A stretch of 55,707 nucleotides of DNA. Source: Mycobacterium scrofulaceum (lineage in GTDB: Bacteria > Actinomycetota > Actinomycetes > Mycobacteriales > Mycobacteriaceae). Shown piece after piece: positions 50,195 through 55,707 of this stretch (within the stretch, counting starts at the first letter, position 1; each line of letters starts with the position of its first letter). The notes beneath the pieces are model-generated. The model did not search any database and was not told where the DNA came from. It saw only the letters and a list, made by a program, of their open reading frames with translations. Position numbers and translations under genes: made by a program. The stretch covers positions 1 through 55,707 of the forward strand of contig NZ_LZJW01000069.1 in NCBI RefSeq assembly GCF_001667885.1. The letters are read 5' to 3'.

Positions 50195-51262
50195 CTATGT
50201 GCCCGACGCCGCGCCCGGCGGCGCGGAGATCGCGTCGAGGATTCCGTTGGTGCCGAAGAACTGTTCTCGCGCGTCGGCCCAGTCCTTGGCGATGGCCCCG
50301 ATCGGGAACAGGGCGAGCGGCGGCAGCCGATCGGCGTGCCGGGCAAGGATCTCCGCCTTGAATGGCCGATAGCCGTACTGCGCCACCTGCTCTTGCCCCG
50401 CGTCGGTGAACAGGTACTCGAGGTAGGCCTTCGCGTAGCCGGCCGTCTTCGCGTCCGTGACGTTGGCGTCCACCCACGCCACCGCGGGCTCGGCAAGGAT
50501 GCTGACCGGTGGGTAGACGAGCTCGAGTTCGTCCTTGTTGGCGGCGACCTCGCGGAGCGCTTCGTTCTCCCAGGTCAGTTGTGCGTCACCGACCTTCGCC
50601 AGCGTGAAGCTGTCGCCCGCGCTGCGGGCGCCGGCGTCGGAAACCGCGACGTGACGCAATAACGTCCGGACGTAGTCGGCCGCCTGGGCGTGGCTGCCGC
50701 CCCGGGTGGTGACCGAACCCCAGGCCGCCAGGACGCTGAGTTGGCCGTTGCCGGAGCTGCGCGGGTTGGGGGTCACCACGGACACGTCGCTCTTGATCAG
50801 GTCGGGCCAGTCGCGCACGCCCTTGGGATTGCCCTTGCGGACGACGAAGACGATGGTCGAGGTGTAGGGCACCGAGTGGTTCGGCAACCGCCGCTGCCAG
50901 TCCGGGGCGATGAGCCCCCGCTTGCTCAGTGTGTCGATGTCACTGATCAGCGCCAACGACACCACGTTGGCTTTCTGGCTGCCGTCCAGGACGTTGCGCA
51001 GCTGCCGCCCCGATCCGCCGTGAGATTCCTTGATGTCCAGCGTGATTCCGGAGCGTGCCCGGTATTGCGCGACGAATGTCCGATCGATGGCGGCGTACAG
51101 CTCGCGCGTGGGGTCGTAGGAAACGTTGAGGATCCGATTGGCCCCCTGGGGAGCCGCGTTCTTGACCGCGATTGCCCCGGCCGCAACGACTATGGCCACA
51201 ACGCCGAGGACGGTGAGCCAGTTGACCCGCAACCGCGATAATCTCGGACGCGCGTCGAACAT
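50195..51262 (-). CDS. Sulfate/thiosulfate ABC-type substrate-binding protein, membrane anchored
   Basis: 355 residues from ATG at 51262, with GGGAGGA upstream. One N-terminal helix (about 18-36, [19 protein letters not shown]) without a clear cleavage site or lipobox suggests a membrane anchor. The mature part shows sulfate-binding signatures: [47 protein letters not shown] and [10 protein letters not shown]. It should bind sulfate, thiosulfate or a similar oxyanion outside the membrane. No ABC permease or ATPase gene follows; the next gene is a SulP permease. Confidence 0.9.
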   Translation of the reverse strand: MFDARPRLSRLRVNWLTVLGVVAIVVAAGAIAVKNAAPQGANRILNVSYDPTRELYAAIDRTFVAQYRARSGITLDIKESHGGSGRQLRNVLDGSQKANVVSLALISDIDTLSKRGLIAPDWQRRLPNHSVPYTSTIVFVVRKGNPKGVRDWPDLIKSDVSVVTPNPRSSGNGQLSVLAAWGSVTTRGGSHAQAADYVRTLLRHVAVSDAGARSAGDSFTLAKVGDAQLTWENEALREVAANKDELELVYPPVSILAEPAVAWVDANVTDAKTAGYAKAYLEYLFTDAGQEQVAQYGYRPFKAEILARHADRLPPLALFPIGAIAKDWADAREQFFGTNGILDAISAPPGAASGT

Positions 51263-51392
51263 CCAGGCGTCCTCCCGCGGCAATGGCCAAGACGGTGTCG
51301 TCTGGCGAGAATTTTTAAATATGTTAACGATCGGCCCATTCGGGTGCAGCGGTGAGAATCAGCCTGAAAATAAGTGCGGACGCGCCGCATTC

Positions 51393-52967
51393 TCAGAACT
51401 GCTCGATCACACCGACCTGACCGCCGGCCACCCGATCCGCGAGGTCGTCGACTTCGGCCGGCGCTAGCCGCCAATCCCCCTGCCGCAGGCGCCAGGTGCG
51501 TCGGGCATACTCAAGCTCGGTGTAGGGCCACTGCGTGACGATGCGCCCGGTGGGCGAGCGGAAGTAGCTGTCGCAGCGGGTCCAGATGGTGCGTTCCAGG
51601 TCGGCCGAAAGACGGTCGTTGTAACGATTTTCGGCTTCGGGCCGGACGTCGATGTAACCGCCCCGCCGCGCCACCCGGGCGACCGCGCTGGCGATCAGTC
51701 GCGCCCCCGCCTCGAGGATGTAGACGATCGAGTTACCACCCTGGTTGGTGTTGGGGCCGTAAAGCATGAAGAAGTTCGGGAAACCGCTGACCGCGACGCC
51801 CAGGTATGCGCTCGGGTCGTCGCCCCAGTGCTCGTGCAACCGGCGGCCACCGGGGCCGATGACGTCGATGCCGGAGAGATAGCGGGACGTCTCGAAGCCG
51901 GTGGCCAGCACGATCGTGTCGACATCGACCGTCCGCCCCGAGGTGGTCAGCACGGACGATCCGTCGATGCGCCCGATGGGGTCGGTCACCAACTCGACAT
52001 TGTCGCGCTGCAGAGCCCGATAGTACTCGTCGCCCAGCAACACCCGCTTGCACCGGAACGGGTAATCGGGCGTCAACGCCCGGCGCAGCCGCTCGTCGCC
52101 GACGGTGCGCTCCAGGAACGACGTCGCGACATGCGTGCGCGCGTAGATGACCGGGTCGTCGGCGAAGGTCGCCGTGTTGTCGTGTTGGAACTTCCAGATT
52201 TGCCAGCGGGTCCGGCGCGTCGCGAGGGGGTTGCGGCGGAATCGCGCCAATTCGCTTGCGCTGTAGGGACGGTCATCCTTGGGCACCATCCACGGCGGTG
52301 TGCGTTGGAAGACGCTGACCCGGTCGGCGATGTTGGCCAGTTCGGGGACAACTTGGACCCCGCTCGCGCCGGTGCCGATGACCGCCACCCTCTTGCCGGC
52401 CAGCTCGACCCGGTCATCCCACCGCGCGGTGTGCATGAGTGTGCCGGCGAAGTCGGTCAGGCCGGTGATGTCGGGAAGCTTTGGGGCGCCGAACAATCCG
52501 ACGGCGCTTACCACGACGTCGGCGGTCAGGGTGCTCGCTGTCCCGGCGCGGTCCAGCTGGCAGTCCCAGCCCGCGCCGTTCCAGCGCAGCGAGCGCACCC
52601 GGGTGCCGAGCAGCAGATGCCGCCGCAAATCGAAGTCGTCGGCTACCGATTCGAGGTAGGCCAGGATTTCGGGCTGCCGGGCGTAGGTACGGCTCCACGA
52701 TTTGTTGGGCGCGAACGAGAACGAGTAGAGGTGGCTTTGGATGTCACAGGCGGCGCCGGGATAGATGTTGCGCCGCCAGGTGCCTCCGACGCCGTCGTCA
52801 GCCTCGATGATCACCAGGTCGTCGATGCCGGCCCGGCGTAGCGCGACGGCGGCGCCCAGGCCACCGAAGCCCGCGCCGATGATCGCCACCCTGGGCGGGC
52901 GCCGGCGCCGAGTCGACGCCCGCAGCCGGCCGACGCCGTAACGCCACCGCGCGCGCCGACTGGTCAC
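51393..52967 (-). CDS. Flavin-containing Baeyer-Villiger-type monooxygenase
   Basis: 524 residues from GTG at 52967, which overlaps the upstream monooxygenase stop as GTGA. FAD motif IIGAGFGGLG follows a basic 25-residue N-terminus (RRARWRYGVGRLRASTRRRR). The BVMO fingerprint is DFAGTLMHTARWD, and the NADPH motif is VIGTGASGVQ. It is shorter than its neighbour and belongs to a different BVMO subgroup. Second gene of the tandem monooxygenase operon, with the TetR operator upstream of the first. Confidence 0.9.
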   Translation of the reverse strand: MTSRRARWRYGVGRLRASTRRRRPPRVAIIGAGFGGLGAAVALRRAGIDDLVIIEADDGVGGTWRRNIYPGAACDIQSHLYSFSFAPNKSWSRTYARQPEILAYLESVADDFDLRRHLLLGTRVRSLRWNGAGWDCQLDRAGTASTLTADVVVSAVGLFGAPKLPDITGLTDFAGTLMHTARWDDRVELAGKRVAVIGTGASGVQVVPELANIADRVSVFQRTPPWMVPKDDRPYSASELARFRRNPLATRRTRWQIWKFQHDNTATFADDPVIYARTHVATSFLERTVGDERLRRALTPDYPFRCKRVLLGDEYYRALQRDNVELVTDPIGRIDGSSVLTTSGRTVDVDTIVLATGFETSRYLSGIDVIGPGGRRLHEHWGDDPSAYLGVAVSGFPNFFMLYGPNTNQGGNSIVYILEAGARLIASAVARVARRGGYIDVRPEAENRYNDRLSADLERTIWTRCDSYFRSPTGRIVTQWPYTELEYARRTWRLRQGDWRLAPAEVDDLADRVAGGQVGVIEQF

Positions 52968-54769
52968 GATCCGGCCGTCCCGCCCCGGATCAGGTAGCCC
53001 CGCAGGTCGGCACGCTCACGCCATGCCCGCAATATGTCGGCATACTCGGTGGGTGCCCCGAAGAAGAAGCTGCCCTGACGAGTCTTGTTGTCCGCCTTGC
53101 CTTCCCGGTTGTAGTAGCCGGGGGTGCAGGTTTGGGCCCGCTCGGCGCCGGCGGCCGACCGCGTGACAACCGTGTCGACCCACGCGGCCTCGGCGTCGGT
53201 TGTCGCCTCCACTTCGCTGACGCCGCGTTCGAGTGCCCAGGCGATGATCCACGCGGCGTGCGTTGCCTGAACGTCCAGCAGGTAGGGGAAGTTCACCGTC
53301 AGCCCCGCCTGGGCGATGCTTTCGATGAAGCAGTTGGGGAACCTCGAGGTGCACAGGCCCTGAAAGGTGCGCACCCCGTCCGCCCAGTGTTCGGTCAGCG
53401 ACACCCCGTCACGACCGATCAGCTCGAACCCGGTGCGGCGGCAGTAGTCGGTGCCCACCTCGAAACCCGTTGCGAAGATCAGGCAGTCGAGCTCGTAGGT
53501 CACGCCGTCGACCACCACGCCGGACTCGGTGATGCGCTGGACCCCGCGGCCTCGGGTGTCGACCAGGGTGACGTTGTCGCGGTTGAACGTCTGCAGGTAC
53601 TCGTCGTGGAAACAGGGACGTTTGCAGAAATAGCCGTACCACGGTTTGAGCGCCTCCGCGGTGGCCGGATTGGCGACGAGCTCGTCGACTCGCGCCCGGA
53701 TCTCTTCCATCTTGGCGAAGTCCGCGATCTCGATGTCGCGGCCTCGTCGCGCCGGGTCCGCGACGCCGTCGTCGTCATGACGCATCACGGGAAGCTTGCG
53801 CGTGATGCTCGTCCAGGCGTCGGCGACCAGGTCCTCGTCGGCTTGGCCGCCGGCGGTCAGGATCTGGAAGTTCTCGATGCGTTGGCGTTGCCAGCCGGGC
53901 CGTAAGGTGTTGGCCCACTGGGCATCTGTGGCGCGGTTGGCCCTTACGTCGACCGACGACGGCGTGCGCTGAAAGACGTACAGCCGCTCGGCCGCCCGGG
54001 CGAGGTGGGGCACGCACTGGATCGCCGTGGCGCCGGTACCGATGATGCCGACGCGCTTGCCGGTGAGATTCTCCAGGTTCGCGCCGGTGTAGGCGTAGTC
54101 CCACCGGCTGGTATGAAAGGCATGCCCGCGAAACGCACCGAGGCCCTCGATGCCCGGCAGCTTGGGCTTGGCCTGGTAGCCGTTGGCCATGGACACGAAC
54201 CTGGCCCGCATCTCGTCACCCCGGTTGGTGCGGATGACCCAACGCGATTCCCGTGCTTCCCAGCGGATCTCCTGGACGTCGGTCTGCAGGCATGCGTCGC
54301 GGTACAGGTCGTAGTGCCGGGCGATCCGCTGGCAATGGGCGAAGATCTCCGGGCCCTTGGCGTACTTCTCGGTCGGGACGTAGCCGAGCTCCTCCAGCAG
54401 CGGCATGTACACATAGGACTCGACGTCGCAGGCGATTCCCGGATACCGGTTCCAGTACCACGTCCCGCCCACGTCGGCTGCTCGGTCGATCAGACGCACG
54501 CTTTCGACGCCGAGCTGACGCAGCCGCACGCCCGTCAGCAGCCCGCCGAAGCCCGCGCCAACGATCGCGACGTCGACCTCGTCGGTCAGCGGCTCGCGCG
54601 TGAATTCACCGTCCGCCCATGGGTCGTCGGCGAAACGGGCGAACGCGCCCGCGGTCTCGACGTACTGCGCGATGCCGTCCGGACGCAATCGTCGCGCGCG
54701 CTCTTGGGCGTACTTGCGTCGCAGCGCGTCGACGTCGAACGTCACGCCAACGGTTTCAGTCACGGCCAC
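52964..54769 (-). CDS. Flavin-containing Baeyer-Villiger-type monooxygenase
   Basis: 601 residues from GTG at 54769, with GAGAGGA upstream; a GTG two codons later is an alternative. FAD motif IVGAGFGGLL, fingerprint FRGHAFHTSRWD, NADPH motif IIGTGATAIQ. The N-terminal 70-residue extension and C-terminal TCTPGYYNREG are shared with the BVMO at 8328-10175, so these two are paralogues. It leads a two-gene operon. A palindrome 22 bp upstream of the start is probably bound by the TetR encoded at 54841-55473. Confidence 0.92.
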   Translation of the reverse strand: MAVTETVGVTFDVDALRRKYAQERARRLRPDGIAQYVETAGAFARFADDPWADGEFTREPLTDEVDVAIVGAGFGGLLTGVRLRQLGVESVRLIDRAADVGGTWYWNRYPGIACDVESYVYMPLLEELGYVPTEKYAKGPEIFAHCQRIARHYDLYRDACLQTDVQEIRWEARESRWVIRTNRGDEMRARFVSMANGYQAKPKLPGIEGLGAFRGHAFHTSRWDYAYTGANLENLTGKRVGIIGTGATAIQCVPHLARAAERLYVFQRTPSSVDVRANRATDAQWANTLRPGWQRQRIENFQILTAGGQADEDLVADAWTSITRKLPVMRHDDDGVADPARRGRDIEIADFAKMEEIRARVDELVANPATAEALKPWYGYFCKRPCFHDEYLQTFNRDNVTLVDTRGRGVQRITESGVVVDGVTYELDCLIFATGFEVGTDYCRRTGFELIGRDGVSLTEHWADGVRTFQGLCTSRFPNCFIESIAQAGLTVNFPYLLDVQATHAAWIIAWALERGVSEVEATTDAEAAWVDTVVTRSAAGAERAQTCTPGYYNREGKADNKTRQGSFFFGAPTEYADILRAWRERADLRGYLIRGGTAGS

Positions 54770-54790
54770 GATCCTCTCGTGGGCCCGACT

Positions 54791-54814
54791 ATATAATCAA
54801 TCGCTTGATCATAT
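54791..54814. promoter_or_regulatory. TetR operator upstream of the BVMO operon
   Basis: Inverted repeat with left arm ATATAATCAA, spacer TCGC and right arm TTGATCATAT; nine of ten arm positions pair. It lies 22 bp before the BVMO start and shares arm sequence and spacer with the site at 55524-55547. Confidence 0.75.
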
Positions 54815-54840
54815 CAAGGCGTGGCCGCGTCTGCCTGCGG

Positions 54841-55473
54841 CTATCCCCGCCCGGCGGCGAACAGCGTCCCCCTGACCATTTTCTTGGCCACGTCCAGAGC
54901 AGCGTGGTAATCGCGCGGCGGCGACGTGGCCGCCAACTCGACCAACCCATAGATCAGCGCGTAGACCGCCTCGACGACACTGTCACGACCGGAACGGTGT
55001 GACAGATCCCCCCGCCGGTAGCCGTCGTCGACGACGCCCTCGATGATCTCGCGGAATGCCTGAAATCCCGTGCCCTCGTCGACGTGTGGATCGGAGCCGA
55101 CCGCGCCTTCGGCACGAATCACCCACTCGAAGGCGGCGAGATCGGGATACTCGCGCATCAGCCGGCCCGATTCGTCGAGCACCGCCTCGATGCGGTCGAC
55201 CGCGCTTCCGGACCGCGCGGCGGCCGCTCGCAGTCGCGGCAATGCGACGTCGGTGCGCGCCGCGATCGCCGCCTTGATCAGCTCGGCCTTGTTCGGAAAG
55301 TAGTTGTACAGGCTGGCGCTGGTGACATCCGCGGTGCGGGCGATCTCCCGAATCGTGGCTCGCGAGTAGCCCACCGTCGCCACACAGCGCATGGTGGCCA
55401 CGATGATGCGCTGGCGGGTCTGCTCGCCGTCCGCACCGACCGGGCGCCCCAATTGCGCCGGGGGACCGCTCAT
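54841..55473 (-). CDS. TetR family transcriptional regulator
   Basis: 210 residues from ATG at 55473. The helix-turn-helix reads VATVGYSRATIREIARTADVT followed by ASLYNYFPNKAELI. The rest is a helical ligand-binding domain with WVIRAEG and YALIYGLVELA. It is upstream of the BVMO operon on the same strand, 71 bp away, and divergent from a second TetR start. Matching palindromes lie before the BVMO operon and in its own promoter, so it probably represses both and itself. Confidence 0.93.
   Translation of the reverse strand: MSGPPAQLGRPVGADGEQTRQRIIVATMRCVATVGYSRATIREIARTADVTSASLYNYFPNKAELIKAAIAARTDVALPRLRAAAARSGSAVDRIEAVLDESGRLMREYPDLAAFEWVIRAEGAVGSDPHVDEGTGFQAFREIIEGVVDDGYRRGDLSHRSGRDSVVEAVYALIYGLVELAATSPPRDYHAALDVAKKMVRGTLFAAGRG
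55364..55421. repeat. 58-bp inverted repeat, inner copy
   Basis: Perfect reverse complement of the last 58 bases of the window (55650-55707). It encodes residues 18-36 of the TetR on the minus strand (TRQRIIVATMRCVATVGYS). Confidence 0.95.
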
Positions 55474-55523
55474 GCGGGAAGGTACCGTCCCTCACGCACC
55501 GCGCACCTCCGCCGGAAACCCCG

Positions 55524-55547
55524 AATTAATCGATCGCTCGATTATAT
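55524..55547. promoter_or_regulatory. TetR operator in the divergent TetR/TetR promoter
   Basis: Left arm AATTAATCGA, spacer TCGC, right arm TCGATTATAT; the inner seven arm positions pair perfectly. It matches the BVMO-operon site in spacer and core. It is 51 bp before one TetR start and 57 bp before the other. Confidence 0.7.
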
Positions 55548-55603
55548 TCGACCTGTCAGGCACCGAGGGCCGGCGGACGGGACACGCGAGTGGGGAGAAC
55601 ACG

Positions 55604-55707
55604 GTGACGCGGCCGCAGCGGGGACGCCCCGTCGGGGCCAGCGGTGAGGAGACCCGCCAGCGCATCATCGTGGCCACCATGCGCTGTGTGGCGACGGTGG
55701 GCTACTC
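55604..55707 (+). CDS. TetR family regulator, N-terminal fragment (runs off right edge)
   Basis: GTG at 55604, preceded by GGGGAG, starts VTRPQRGRPVGASGEE and then continues TRQRIIVATMRCVATVGYS, which is the beginning of a TetR DNA-binding domain. The first 15 residues differ from the divergent TetR, but the last 58 nt are identical to it, down to wobble positions. Either a recent duplication or gene conversion, or a chimeric contig end. Confidence 0.6.
   Translation, partial: MTRPQRGRPVGASGEETRQRIIVATMRCVATVGY
55650..55707. repeat. 58-bp inverted repeat, outer copy at the window edge
   Basis: Identical in reverse complement to 55364-55421. The sequences upstream of both copies are clearly diverged, so identity starts abruptly at 55650 and runs to the last base. 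Confidence 0.95.

Noticed and set aside
1..55707. CRISPR array, tRNA or rRNA genes, transposons, prophage
   Set aside because: No regularly spaced repeats, no tRNA-like cloverleaf, no rRNA-like sequence, no transposase, integrase or phage structural gene was seen.

Overview
The window is 55.7 kb of high-GC actinobacterial DNA and almost certainly comes from a Mycobacterium. Three things support this: a ctpI-type giant P-type ATPase, a relative of the M. tuberculosis LipJ (Rv1900c) hydrolase-cyclase fusion, and a cutinase-like secreted esterase. Coding density is very high, GTG starts and 1-8 nt gene overlaps are common, and nine short-chain dehydrogenases (SDRs) are scattered through it. I saw no rRNA, tRNA, CRISPR array, transposase or phage gene. 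Both ends of the window carry perfect inverted duplications (1-77 against 197-273; 55364-55421 against 55650-55707). This suggests that the window is a whole assembly contig with fold-back or repeat-limited ends, although a real invertible segment at the left end cannot be excluded from sequence alone.

Region 1 (1-15489) is a catabolic island built on a divergent promoter at 5882-6100. The leftward operon encodes a beta-propeller (NHL/SMP-30-like) protein, a GntR/UTRA repressor, an acyl-CoA ligase and an SDR. A zinc alcohol dehydrogenase with a scrambled 5' end converges on it. The rightward operon encodes an SDR, a Rieske oxygenase alpha subunit, a Baeyer-Villiger-type flavin monooxygenase (BVMO), a second SDR, a CaiB-family CoA-transferase, a thiamine-diphosphate enzyme and an aldehyde dehydrogenase. 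Two near-identical 13-bp sites sit symmetrically in the divergent promoter and are likely GntR operators. The substrate is unknown; the enzyme set fits an alicyclic, terpenoid or steroid-like compound.

Region 2 (15504-28783) holds a START-like protein and a zinc-finger rhomboid protease, small SnoaL-like and hypothetical proteins, an ECF sigma factor divergent from an SDR-DUF899 pair, ctpI, an SDR plus acyl-CoA synthetase operon, and a secreted cutinase.

Region 3 (28780-38558) holds a VOC protein with an apparent CTG start, a split carboxylate-activating and reducing pair like phenazine EhpF/EhpG, a START-like protein with a short leader ORF, an MpaB/DUF2236 oxygenase divergent from a TetR with a perfect operator palindrome between them, the LipJ-like hydrolase-cyclase, a methyltransferase, another START-like protein, and an SDR divergent from a CGNR regulator.

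Region 4 (38538-48394) has a frameshifted methyltransferase, a DUF2127 membrane protein, an MmgE/PrpD protein under tandem LysR and IclR regulators, a SnoaL-SDR pair, a calcium/cation exchanger and further SDRs.

Region 5 (48402-55707) has a sulfate-binding protein co-transcribed with a SulP permease instead of ABC components. It is followed by a tandem BVMO operon with its TetR regulator; matching palindromes lie in front of both. A second, truncated TetR runs off the right edge.
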